From: Hormoscilla sp. GUM202
GTDB taxonomy: Bacteria; Cyanobacteriota; Cyanobacteriia; Cyanobacteriales; Desertifilaceae
DNA: 64,000 bases
Assembly (NCBI GenBank): GCA_005518205.2
Contig: RFFC02000008.1
Span: forward strand, 92,525-156,524
Direction: 5' to 3'
Numbering within the stretch: the stretch's first letter is position 1; every line of letters begins with the position of its first letter. A program made the position numbers and the translations under genes. Shown here piece after piece: positions 45,357 to 53,557 of this stretch. A model generated the notes under the pieces. The model made no database searches. It saw nothing but the letters and a program-made list of their open reading frames with translations, and had not been told where the DNA came from.

Positions 45357-45889
45357 CTATTACCGACCAGATGCGCGAACAGGTACGCCAACGCGCTAAC
45401 TTCGCCTGCGAGTATTGTGGTGTCACGGAAACGGATACGGGCGGTCAACTGACGGTAGACCATTTTCACCCGCGAAGCAAAGGCGGCGATGACGATCTAG
45501 ACAACTTGCTGTACTGTTGCGTCCGCTGCAACCAGTACAAACTGGATTATTGGCCAACAAACCCCAATGACCCAGAATTATGGAATCCGCGCCGCGAACC
45601 AGCCACAACTCATTTCCTCGAACTCGATGATGGTACGCTTTACTCCTTGACGATTACGGGTACATTCACCCTGAGACTCCTGCGTCTGAATCGTCCTCCC
45701 CTGGTAGCGCACCGCTTACGCAAGGGTTACCGTGCTGAAGAAATGCGCTTGCTGACCCGCTATCGCAACCTGGTTAAATCACTGGAAGAAATCCATAGAC
45801 AAAAGGCTGCATTGATGGAAGAACAACGCCAACTTCTCAAAGAACAAAGCGCATTTATCAGGTTGTTGCTGAGTCAGAAAGAAGAATGA
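45353..45889 (+). CDS. HNH endonuclease
   Basis: This 178-residue protein has an HNH fold between residues ~10 and 65. It includes FACEYCGV (zinc CxxC), LTVDHFHPRSKGGDDDLDNL (the HNH core with DH and N) and YCCVRCNQYK (second CxxC). The C-terminal half is a predicted coiled coil (LEEIHRQKAALMEEQRQLLK). It overlaps the preceding coiled-coil gene by ATGA. Cyanobacterial HNH proteins of this type are common and often linked to mobile or defence regions. It lies 347 bp after an IS630 element. Confidence 0.9.
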   Translation: MTITDQMREQVRQRANFACEYCGVTETDTGGQLTVDHFHPRSKGGDDDLDNLLYCCVRCNQYKLDYWPTNPNDPELWNPRREPATTHFLELDDGTLYSLTITGTFTLRLLRLNRPPLVAHRLRKGYRAEEMRLLTRYRNLVKSLEEIHRQKAALMEEQRQLLKEQSAFIRLLLSQKEE

Positions 45890-46318
45890 ATTTTTCTGGT
45901 TCCTTCGAGGCTCCGCCTTGGAACCCTTGGTGGGAGGCAGGAGCCTCCCGAGAAGATCTAGTTCGTTGACATCGTTGGTGCATGTGATTGCGAGAGGATC
46001 AATGAAGAGATTTTCAGGAGGCAGAGCCTCATTATTTCCTTCCATGCCAGAGTCATGGAACGAGGAAAATCCTCACAGAAACCCGGTTTCTGGTCTGCTC
46101 GCGGGTGACTCACGGGAGCCCTTGAAAATCGCAGTTCCTGGCCGTTCGGAGTATAATTCAACCAATGCATGACCACACCCCATCCTAGCGCACGTAATTC
46201 ACATTCTGCAACTGTCTGTACTTTTTGTATTACCTAACCGGAAGATCGCCCTCCTTTCCCAAAAAATATTCGTATCGGCGATAAGGGAAGAGGGCAAAAG
46301 GGCAAAAGGGCCAAGGGG
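45890..46318. other. Intergenic region rich in short inverted repeats
   Basis: GGAGGCAGAGCCTC-like, GGCAGGAGCCTCCCGAG and AGAAACCCGGTTTCT repeats are present. No gene is supported. Confidence 0.5.
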
Positions 46319-47158
46319 TTAAGAAGTCCGCGCCGGGGAACTAGACGCAACTCGCAAACCGAAGCTACTGTACTTGTAGTCAGAAGAGTCCCTATTGCGG
46401 AAGGCGCTGCGACAATGAATGGGATTGTTGTCCCAGCTACCGCCACGCCGCATCCGTCTTGAATCATCTCCACCAGACTGCCAAACTCTGCCATCAGAAG
46501 GGGCTCCCTGATAATTTTCGTGCCAAGGGTCAGCACACCATTCCCAGACATTCCCGTGCATGTCATATAATCCAAAAGCGTTCGCTACCCCAAAACTGCC
46601 GACTGGAGTTGTTTTCTGTCGATAAATTCCCTTTGGTCCATCAGCGTAGGTGTAGTCACTATTGTAGTTCGCTAAATCTGTAGTAATAGTCTCGCCAAAG
46701 TGAAAGGGAGTCGTGGTGCTGGCGCGACAGGCATATTCCCATTCAGCCTCGCTAGGAAGTCTGTAGTCACGTCCTGTCTGGCGAGACAAGCGCTGACAGA
46801 ATTCTACTGCGTCATTCCAGGATACATTTTCTACAGGCAGATTCTCGCCTTTCCAATTTGATGGATTAGAATTCATCACAGCAAGCCACTGGGCCTGAGT
46901 AACGGCAAACTTGCCCATAAAGAAAGGTGTTATAGTTCTCCGATGCTGCGGACCTTCACTATCATACCACCGCCCTTTTTCACTTGCAGGGGAACCCATC
47001 ATAAAGGTGCCCCCCGGAATAGATACCATATCTAATGTTACCCCATTACCCAAACTTTGTCGAAGATATTCTGCTTGCAGGCGCTGACGGTTCGTTTCTC
47101 GACCTCGGGAGTTTACCGTTACCACGTCAAAGCTAAACTCATGTAGAACCGTTACCAC
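46319..47158 (-). CDS. SUMF1/formylglycine-generating-like domain, C-terminal half of a split kinase fusion
   Basis: This 279-residue frame is in phase with the kinase gene at 47210-48235; only the TGA at 47210-47212 separates them, so the GTG at 47158 is a nominal start. It carries the SUMF1 fold: VSIPGGTFMMGSPASEKGRW, FMGKFAVTQAQWLAVM, VENVSWNDAVEFCQRLS, YRLPSEAEWEYACRAS, DMHGNVWEWCADPWH and RRGGSWDNNPIHCRSAFRNR. True formylglycine-generating enzymes have two catalytic cysteines near that last motif; only one is visible here, so sulfatase activation is doubtful. In cyanobacteria such domains are often fused to Ser/Thr kinases. A 33-bp tandem duplication lies at its N-terminal edge. Confidence 0.88.
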   Translation of the reverse strand: MVTVLHEFSFDVVTVNSRGRETNRQRLQAEYLRQSLGNGVTLDMVSIPGGTFMMGSPASEKGRWYDSEGPQHRRTITPFFMGKFAVTQAQWLAVMNSNPSNWKGENLPVENVSWNDAVEFCQRLSRQTGRDYRLPSEAEWEYACRASTTTPFHFGETITTDLANYNSDYTYADGPKGIYRQKTTPVGSFGVANAFGLYDMHGNVWEWCADPWHENYQGAPSDGRVWQSGGDDSRRMRRGGSWDNNPIHCRSAFRNRDSSDYKYSSFGLRVASSSPARTS

Positions 47159-47180
47159 GTCAAAGCTAAACTCATGTAGA
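47115..47180. repeat. 33-bp tandem duplication
   Basis: Two perfect units, 47115-47147 and 47148-47180, encode LHEFSFDVVTV twice in frame at the linker between kinase and SUMF1 domain. Confidence 0.95.
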
Positions 47181-47209
47181 GATGCTTTCTCCGCAGGCCG
47201 AGGATCGCG

Positions 47210-48235
47210 TCACAGTTGACGACCGACAACTGCCGTCACCAGTCCCCCACCTGCCAGACCTGCCGTTACCTTGAGAAAACCTCGCCGGGTTTTCCGTGGG
47301 GAACTGGGTGATGGGCCCTTCCCAGATGGAGGAATAATCGAAATTGTAGAAGGTACTCCTGTATTGTGCGGTTGTGGCGGTTGGCGAACTTTAGGCGGAT
47401 ACAGATGGCGTTGCAGTCTCTCTAACTTTTGTAAAATTACCCGAGTATTGGCCGGACGCTCGCTAGCAGAACGTGCCATCAACCAATCGATAAAATTCCC
47501 AAGTTGTGCCGATAGCTCGGGAGCTTCCTTGCGCCAGAGAAACTCATCGGTGTTAGGATTGTAAAGCTCGGGTGCCGTGGGCTGCTTGCCAGTCAGCAAA
47601 TAGACCATCGTCCGCCCCAAAGCATAGAAATCAGATTGGGGAACGGCATAACCCTTTTCTTGTTCCGGCGGGGCGTAACCGGGAGTATAAAGAGCAGTAT
47701 TGAGACCGCCCGCCATTATCGTCGCCGTAACTTGGCGCGCGCCACCAAAATCTATCAAGACTAGCTGACCGTCTGGCTTCAGGATAATATTAGAAGGTTT
47801 GATATCCCGATGGAAAAACTCTTCAGAGTGAACGGCATCCAGAATTTGTGTCAACTGCAATAGCCATTCTAAGGCTAACTTTTGCTCGATGGGACGCATT
47901 CCCCGGTTTTTCTGATATTCCTCCAAGTCCATCCCCCGGATGTATTCCATCACCAGACAATAGAGAGGAGTTTGACTGTTGCGGGGAAAGAAAGTAAAAT
48001 AATGTTCGCCCCTGGGAATGCCAGGATGATTGAGTTGGTTGAGAACGCGATATTCTTGTTCAAATAGCTGGACTGCTTTGGGTTGGTTGTTGGTCAGGAC
48101 TTTCAGAACCTTGGCATCGCCATTATGGGTAACCTCATAGGTGTTGCCAAACCCCCCTTTGTCGCTGAGGAGGGTTGTAGTCCGGTAGCGCCCTGCCAGC
48201 AGCAGTTCTGAGTTACAGCAAAGGCAAAATAACAT
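47210..48235 (-). CDS. Ser/Thr protein kinase, N-terminal half of a split kinase-SUMF1 gene
   Basis: This 341-residue protein contains a full kinase domain: glycine loop LLSDKGGFGNTYEV, catalytic Lys in AKVLKVL, FFHRDIKPSNIILK (HRD loop), LVLIDFGGARQV (DFG) and GYAPPEQEKGYAV. A proline-rich linker follows, then a membrane-anchor-like KTRRGFLKVTAGLAGGGLVT ending VGRQL-stop. Beyond the TGA the same frame continues RDPRPAEKASLHEF into the SUMF1 domain. The full gene would have 638 codons. The start ATG at 48233-48235 lies within the 6-bp duplication (AACATA) of an IS982 insertion, so the native ribosome binding site and promoter are about 1 kb away, beyond the IS. Expression is therefore probably altered. 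Confidence 0.9.
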   Translation of the reverse strand: MLFCLCCNSELLLAGRYRTTTLLSDKGGFGNTYEVTHNGDAKVLKVLTNNQPKAVQLFEQEYRVLNQLNHPGIPRGEHYFTFFPRNSQTPLYCLVMEYIRGMDLEEYQKNRGMRPIEQKLALEWLLQLTQILDAVHSEEFFHRDIKPSNIILKPDGQLVLIDFGGARQVTATIMAGGLNTALYTPGYAPPEQEKGYAVPQSDFYALGRTMVYLLTGKQPTAPELYNPNTDEFLWRKEAPELSAQLGNFIDWLMARSASERPANTRVILQKLERLQRHLYPPKVRQPPQPHNTGVPSTISIIPPSGKGPSPSSPRKTRRGFLKVTAGLAGGGLVTAVVGRQL

Positions 48236-48236
48236 A

Positions 48237-49256
48237 ACTTAAGTTGCGACCTATAAAAATTGAATACAAAAAGCGATGATAAAGAGAATTATTTTCAATT
48301 CAAATCCTTTGGATGTAACGGCATGAATTGACTTGGGGAACAAATTAGTTATCCGACTAAAACATGTTTCAACTTGTTTTCTAGTTACTTTTTGTATATA
48401 GTCAAAACAAGGAGATTCTTTTCTTTTTGAATTCTTTTTTCGCAAAGGTTTTAATTTGATCTTTGCCGACTCTTTTAGTAAATCTTCTAATTGATAATCG
48501 TTATAAGCTTTGTCTCCATAAACTAGAGACTTTGATGGTAAATCGAAGCAAAAAGATTGCAGAACTTTAACGTCATTATAACTAGCCGGGGCTAGATGAA
48601 ATTCTATTGGATTTCCACTTTTGTTTACTAACATATGAACCCTTAATCCATAAAAATAACGTTTTTTACTTGCAATATATCCTCGATCTTCTTCTTGCTT
48701 ATAAATTTTACATCTATCAATCCTAATATTGTCACAGACTGGCACAGGGAAACTATCAATAATATATTCTTGACCTGGATTGAGCTGTTTAAATGTTTGC
48801 GCTCTGACTTGGAATAAAAGCATCCAAATTGGTTCGCCTATATTATGTAATCTCCTATTGAATCTACTTTTACTTAACAGATTTTTTAGATAATTGTGTT
48901 CCACCATAAATTGACAAGAGCGCTCGTAGCGAAGCGTGTCCGACAAAAAAATATGCAGCAACCAATCCTACCGTCATCACCTCTGCATTGTTCATTTTTA
49001 CTTGTGGATCTTCTTTTATATTCAAAGCTTTTAGTAGCTCGTCGCAAAGAACAAAAATTGTTGTAATCATATCTTCCATAATCTACAGAACCAGCAATTA
49101 ACTGTTATTTTAGTACATTATAACCTCTAAACAGCCAACCCGCCGCCTAGCACAATAAAAATATAATTTTGTATCTAGGGCTACAAAAACCCTCAAAATA
49201 TCTGTAAAGTCTAAGTGGGTAATTCATATTTTTTTAAATAGGTCGCAACTTAGGTT
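48237..49256 (-). mobile_element. IS982-family element (about 1020 bp)
   Basis: Inverted ends ACTTAAGTTGCGACCTAT on the left and AACCTAAGTTGCGACCTAT, in reverse complement, on the right. A direct repeat AACATA lies at 48231-48236 and 49257-49262. The insertion point is the start codon of the kinase gene. Confidence 0.85.
48251..49079 (-). pseudogene. IS982-family transposase, disrupted by a short repeat insertion
   Basis: The N-terminal frame (49079-48870) reads CDELLKALNIKEDPQVKMNN and AEVMTVGLVAAYFF. The main frame (to 48251) reads QFMVEHNYLKNLLSKSRFNR, YIIDSFPVPVCDNIRIDRCK, YFYGLRVHMLVNKSGNP, SLVYGDKAYNDYQLEDLLKE and KLKPLRKKNSKRKESP. The junction near 48925-48950 holds GCTTCGCTACGAGCGCTC-like sequence, a common cyanobacterial short repeat, which shifts the frame. 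The element is therefore older than the identical IS630 copies and is likely immobile by itself. Confidence 0.87.
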
Positions 49257-49262
49257 AACATA

Positions 49263-49435
49263 TTCTCATCGGAGTTTTCCGGTCGGCGGCAGTCGGGATT
49301 GATACATAGGATAGCCATCGCACTCTTACCAGTAGAAGTGTTGTCTGCTAGTTTAACATGGGCGATCTTCCCTTGGCAATAAATTCACAACCCGTTTAAT
49401 GCGAGTGTGGTCAAAACCCGTTGGTAGGAGACCTC
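49263..49435. other. Native upstream region of the kinase gene
   Basis: This is the sequence that preceded the kinase ATG before IS982 insertion. Read on the minus strand it ends CCGATGAGAATATGTT. No gene is seen. Confidence 0.45.
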
Positions 49436-49795
49436 AGTGCTTGCCTGGGTTCGTAGTAAGCACTAAAGTGCTTGCCTGGGTTCGTAGTAAGCACTAAAGT
49501 GCTTGCCTGGGTTCGTAGTAAGCACTTTAGTGCTTGCCTGGGTTCGTAGTAAACACTTTAGTGCTTGCCTAGGTTCGTAGTAAGCACTAAAGTGCTTGCC
49601 TGGGTTCGTAGTAAGCACTAAAGTGCTTGCCTGGGTTCGTAGTAAGCACTTTAGTGCTTGCCTGGGTTCGTAGTAAACACTTTAGTGCTTGCCTAGGTTC
49701 GTAGTAAGCACTAAAGTGCTTGCCTGGGTTCGTAGTAAGCACTAAAGTGCTTGCCTGGGTTCGTAGTAAGCACTAAAGTGCTTGCCTAGGTTCGT
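49436..49795. repeat. 31-bp tandem repeat array, 12 units, with higher-order structure
   Basis: Twelve units centred on GCTTGCCTGGGTTCGTAGTA. Each unit contains the inverted pair AGTGCTT and AAGCACT. Variants (AAGCACTAA, AAGCACTTT, AAACACTTT, CCTAGG) recur in the same order every four units, which indicates block duplication of 124 bp. There are no spacers, so it is not a CRISPR array. Confidence 0.95.
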
Positions 49796-49796
49796 C

Positions 49797-49996
49797 TGAG
49801 ATCTTGCACCATTCTCGATTAGCCTCATGGCCCGCCGTGGGTTAAAACCCACGGCTAAGAGCTGAAGTGGGTTAAAACCCACTGAAAGCCTTATGGAAAA
49901 GGTCTTTTACCTTCGTTTTACCCTCGTTCCCTGGCTCCCGCCAGGGAACGAGTTATCGAGGCGGATCCTCTAGTTGAGAATGGTGCAAGATATGAG
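49797..49996. repeat. 200-bp MITE-like element with inverted ends
   Basis: The left end TGAGATCTTGCACCATTCTC is inverted at the right end (GAGAATGGTGCAAGATATGA). The interior has nested hairpins: CCGTGGGTTAAAACCCACGG, GTGGGTTAAAACCCAC and CTCGTTCCCTGG...CCAGGGAACGAG. A related end occurs at about 43461. Confidence 0.75.
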
Positions 49997-50208
49997 TTTT
50001 AACCGACTAATAGGATAATGCTTAAATTTTACCCTCTCGTTTCCAGGTTCTACATGCATCACCGATGCACCCAACCCCTTCTCGGTCGGAATAGACTTAT
50101 TCTCGGTCGGAATAGACTTATTCAAGGTCTTCACCCCCAACCCCCAACCTCCTCCCTGCCAACACTCCCAACCCCAACCCCCTCCCTGCCAAGATCGGTT
50201 GAACCTCT

Positions 50209-50270
50209 CGTGTCCGAGAGTACCACTCTATCGCGCTTCCGCGCGCGATAGAGTGGTATCTCTGGACACG
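50209..50270. repeat. Long hairpin, 28-bp arms
   Basis: CGTGTCCGAGAGTACCACTC (start 50209) continues to GCGC and is inverted after the loop to end GGACACG at 50270. There are about two mismatches in 28 pairs and a 6-base loop TTCCGC region. It could be a strong terminator, a structured RNA or a palindromic mobile unit. Confidence 0.7.
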
Positions 50271-50502
50271 ACCACTTGGTCATCCGAGATATCGTTACTA
50301 GCGTAACGAGTCAACAGATTCTGAATATACTCCCGATATTTTGTTATCTTCTCCATTGCACAATCACCTCATTAACTGGTCTGATATAATTGTATTGCCG
50401 CTTGGGTAAACTCCAATTAGAAAAATGTTTCATATGCATCCAAACGAATGCTTTGCCCCTACAGAGGTTTTTCTTGTCATTAGCTATTTCAACAGCAAGG
50501 AT
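50271..50502. other. Intergenic stretch
   Basis: No gene is supported and no clear repeats are seen. A run CTTGGTCATCCGAGATATCG resembles antitoxin-like upstream sequence but has no ORF. Confidence 0.35.
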
Positions 50503-50703
50503 CAATAAGCAATTGTAGGCTTACAATACGCTATTGCAGGCTTACAATAAGCAATTGTAGGCTTACAATACGCTTTGTAGGCTTACAATACGCTATTGTA
50601 GGCTTATAATGCGCTATTGTAGGCTTATAATACGCTATTGCAGGCTTACATACGCTATTGTAGGCTTACAATAGCGTATGTAAGCCTACAATACGCTATT
50701 GTA
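50503..50703. repeat. 21-bp tandem repeat array ending in inverted units
   Basis: About eight units of the type CAATACGCTATTGTAGGCTTA with CAATAAGC variants. The last ~40 bp are inverted (AATAGCGTATGTAAGCCTAC), forming a large terminal hairpin. Confidence 0.9.
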
Positions 50704-50833
50704 AACCGATTGGGTGTTACAATTTTCTGACGCTCGGCGCCAGCAGCCGCTCCCAAGGTCGCCGTGCCCGGCACGGCGACACCGTAATTCAAATAGAGAT
50801 AAACAAAGAGGATATAAATGGCTAAATTTCCAA

Positions 50834-51012
50834 GGCCATGAGACTAAACGCTTTCTCGATCGGGTTTTCAGTCGGTTTTCAACCGACTTCAGCCTCGTTA
50901 CCTGGCTCCCGCCTGGTAACGCGCGTGGGTTTGAACCCACGGCGGGCCATGAGACTAAACTAAACGCTTTCTCGATCGGGTTTTCAGTCGGTTTTCAACC
51001 GACTTCAGCCTC
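50834..51012. repeat. Direct repeat of ~65 bp, two copies
   Basis: Copies at 50834-50896 and 50945-51012 share GGCCATGAGACTAAAC and CTTTCTCGATCGGGTTTTCA, then GTCGGTTTTCAACCGACTTC, which is itself a palindrome. Between them is a CGTTACCTGG...CCTGGTAACG hairpin. Copy 2 has an extra TAAAC. Confidence 0.9.
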
Positions 51013-51104
51013 TCTGACTATTGTCATCTGTGACAACGTGGCACTTGCGTAACTACTCGAGCGATCGTACCAAATACCGTCGCGCCAGTGCAACGACAAT
51101 ATGA

Positions 51105-51242
51105 TTACATAGCGTAGGCATATTGGAATGCCCACCAGATCAGGGAGGCGATGCCTCCCAATACTAGTATAGCAGAGATGGCGACTGCTTTCGGGCTATC
51201 AGCGCCCTTGAACTTCATGATGCCACGGTTTAAGTCTGACAT
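51105..51242 (-). CDS. 45-residue single-pass membrane protein
   Basis: From the ATG at 51242, with the good ribosome binding site AGAGGAG 7 bases upstream, the frame reads MSDLNRGIMKFKGADSPKAV followed by a membrane helix (AISAILVLGGIASLIWW) and AFQYAYAM, stop at 51105. The clean start signal, single helix and conserved-looking N-terminus resemble the tiny accessory subunits of cyanobacterial photosynthetic or NDH complexes. I do not recognise the specific family with certainty and give no symbol. Confidence 0.75.
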   Translation of the reverse strand: MSDLNRGIMKFKGADSPKAVAISAILVLGGIASLIWWAFQYAYAM

Positions 51243-51330
51243 ATTGTTCTCCTCTGTGCGAAAATACAATTGCAATTACATCTGGGGCAGTTATTGCCAT
51301 ATTATTTATAGCTAAGGTGAGCGGTAAAAG

Positions 51331-51887
51331 TGAAAATTGCACTGATTGTTTTAATAATTGCGATCGCATTGCTGGTAGCCCTAGAGGTAGCCCTGCGGTT
51401 GCTGTTTGGCTAAAGTGGAAGTTCTCAATGCTTCGGCTAATTCCTGGGCACCGCGCAATGAATTGGCCTATTTACAGCGGTTTGGTACTTTTGAGTCTCA
51501 GGCGGTGGTGTTGCTGCTGAATACTGATGACTTGTTTGGTACTGCCCCTACTTCTGTCCCCGTAGGACGCGATCGCTACTATCCCAGTCGCAAACCCCCC
51601 TTAGGCATTATAGAAGCTTACACCCGCTTGCTGCTGCCCTACTCCTAGTCATGACCCCTCTCCTGCGGGAAGTTGGCGCACCCGGACCCCGCGATTATGA
51701 AATTAAAGCTCGATCGCGACTTACGGAACTTACTTCATTGCAGGAAATTGAATACATTGACTTTTTGCCGATTTTAAACGATGCCGAAAACTCTGAATCA
51801 TTGTATCGCGATCGTATTCGTCTAAGTCCCGCAGGTAACCAGATGGTGAGTCAAACTATATGCTATGCTATTCGTAGGTTTGGTTGA
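51331..51887 (+). pseudogene. SGNH/GDSL-hydrolase-like protein, decayed
   Basis: Frame pieces read KIALIVLIIAIALLVALEVA (membrane anchor, 51331), then VEVLNASANSWAPRNELAYL and VVLLLNTDDLFGTAPTS, VGRDRYYPSRKPPLGIIEAY (51406-51648), and YIDFLPILNDAENSESLYRD and RIRLSPAGNQMVSQTI (51651-51887). They follow the order of a cyanobacterial membrane-anchored SGNH hydrolase, whose final block normally holds the catalytic DxxH. Here that block reads DRIRLSPAGN. Internal deletions and at least two frame changes make it a pseudogene. Confidence 0.65.
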
Positions 51888-52203
51888 CGATTTTAACTCT
51901 AGAACCTTCATGGTAACTTGGAACAAAGGCTGTAAAGGCAAGAATCGTGGGTATTGCCGCAGCTTATGGTCTGCGGGCCATGATTTCTGATACGGCGGGT
52001 TGTTCTATGATTACTGTTAACCCAGTCCAACCAAACCCCCAAGGAGGTACAGAAATCCTTTTCTCCGTCTGGGGCGATCGATAATAACGAATTTCAATTT
52101 GATTCTGTCAGGCGGGAGTAATTTTGGCAGGAGTTCCATAGTATTAGAGAAAGTCAATAATTGTTAATTGAGGTAATTTTTTTTATAGCAGTAGGGTATT
52201 AGA
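51888..52203. other. Region between SGNH remnant and hsdS
   Basis: A stop-to-stop frame at about 51916-52087 reads GIAAAYGLRAMISDTAGCSM and VNPVQPNPQGGTEILFSVWG, which looks like a protein C-terminus but has no start I can support. The rest shows nothing clear. Confidence 0.4.
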
Positions 52204-53412
52204 ATGAGCAATCATCAATTAGCGAACGACAATATTCAAGTGCCAGAATGTTATAAACAAACAGAGGTTGGGGTGATTCCTGAAGATTGGGAGGTGATAT
52301 CATTAGGTGAACATACCAGCTTCGTTAGGTCAGGAAAATCAGTTGTAAAGAAAGAACTTGGTAATTATCCACTATATGGTTCGACTGGCGTTATTAGTTA
52401 TAGCCAGTCTTTTGAATACGAAGGTGATGCAATTTTAGTTGCAAGGGTAGGAGCAAATGCCGGAAAGGTAAATTTCGTCTCTGGTAAATATGGAGTATCT
52501 GATAACACTATAATTGTCAAATTTAAGAATAATTCAAATATTCACTTTTTTCTTTATCAGCTTCGTAAGAAAAACTTAAATTCTCTAGTGTTTGGTTCTG
52601 GTCAACCATTGATAACTGGAACACAGCTAAAGAACCTTAGCGTTTTCAATCCAAAATTAGAAGAACAACGCGCGATCGCCCAAACCCTATCGGACGTGGA
52701 TGGCCTGATTGCCGCACTGGATAAGCTGATCGCGAAAAAGCGCAACATCAAAACCGCCACCATGCAGGAACTCCTCACGGGCAAGAAACGCCTGCCGGGG
52801 TTTGGTGGTGAGTGGGAAACCAAGAGGCTTGGAGATATTGCACATTTTTATAAAGGAGTAGGTCTATCTAAAGCTGAACTGATGCCGGAGGGAACGAATC
52901 GATGTATTCACTACGGTGAACTTTTCACAATTTATGGAGAAAAAATTTCCAAAGTTATTAGTGGGACTAACAGTAAAAGTCGTTTTGTCTATTCGCAGGA
53001 AAATGATGTACTAATGCCTACGTCTGATGTTACTACTAATGGTCTTGCAACCGCAAGCTGTATAACAAAATCAGATGTTATACTTGGTGGTGACATACTT
53101 GTTATTCGTACTTCAAAGAATATCATTGATGGAGAGTTTCTCGCATATTCTGTAAAAATAAATCGTAACCAAATTATGCAGCTTGTATCAGGAACAACAG
53201 TTTTTCATCTGTACGGACGTGATATGGCTAACTTGGTGTTTAATGTGCCAGAGGTAAAAGAACAACGAGCGATCGCCTCTATCCTCTCGGACATGGATGC
53301 GGAAATAGCGGCCTTAGAAAAGCGCCGCGCCAAAACAAAAGCCATCAAGCAAGGTATGATGGAGCAACTCTTAACCGGAAAAACCCGACTCATCGTTCCA
53401 AGCAATGCTTAA
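52204..53412 (+). CDS. hsdS: Type I restriction-modification specificity subunit, orphan
   Basis: HsdS confers DNA sequence recognition to type I R-M complexes. The 402-residue protein has the usual two half-subunits: target recognition domain 1 (about residues 20-150, PEDWEVISLGEHTSFVRSGK), a central conserved helix (EEQRAIAQTLSDVDGLIAAL, KLIAKKRNIKTATMQELLTG), domain 2 (about 205-345, WETKRLGDIAHFYKGVGLSK) and the terminal helix (KEQRAIASILSDMDAEIAAL). No hsdM or hsdR is seen within the window on either side. It may be a leftover or an alternative specificity subunit for a system elsewhere. Confidence 0.92.
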   Translation: MSNHQLANDNIQVPECYKQTEVGVIPEDWEVISLGEHTSFVRSGKSVVKKELGNYPLYGSTGVISYSQSFEYEGDAILVARVGANAGKVNFVSGKYGVSDNTIIVKFKNNSNIHFFLYQLRKKNLNSLVFGSGQPLITGTQLKNLSVFNPKLEEQRAIAQTLSDVDGLIAALDKLIAKKRNIKTATMQELLTGKKRLPGFGGEWETKRLGDIAHFYKGVGLSKAELMPEGTNRCIHYGELFTIYGEKISKVISGTNSKSRFVYSQENDVLMPTSDVTTNGLATASCITKSDVILGGDILVIRTSKNIIDGEFLAYSVKINRNQIMQLVSGTTVFHLYGRDMANLVFNVPEVKEQRAIASILSDMDAEIAALEKRRAKTKAIKQGMMEQLLTGKTRLIVPSNA

Positions 53413-53480
53413 TTGCTTATACGCAGTGCGCGTAGCGCTATGGCGAATTGCTTATACGCAGTGCGCGTAGCGCTATGGCG
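53411..53480. repeat. 35-bp tandem duplication downstream of hsdS
   Basis: Two identical 35-bp units (53411-53445 and 53446-53480) containing TACGCAGTGCGCGTAGCGCT, which is itself an imperfect palindrome. A variant occurs at about 37920-37960. Confidence 0.95.
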
Positions 53481-53557
53481 ATCGGGCAATCAACGGGTGC
53501 ATCGGTTGGGTTTACGCTTCCCGGGCGGGCCAGCGGCCCGCCCTACGCGAATGACAA

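Noticed and set aside
46319-47158. SUMF1 domain as the activating enzyme for the two sulfatases
   Set aside because: It is fused to a kinase and shows only one of the two cysteines expected of a true formylglycine-generating enzyme.
49436-49795. Regular repeat array that might be a CRISPR
   Set aside because: The 31-bp units abut directly with no spacers, and no cas genes occur in the window.
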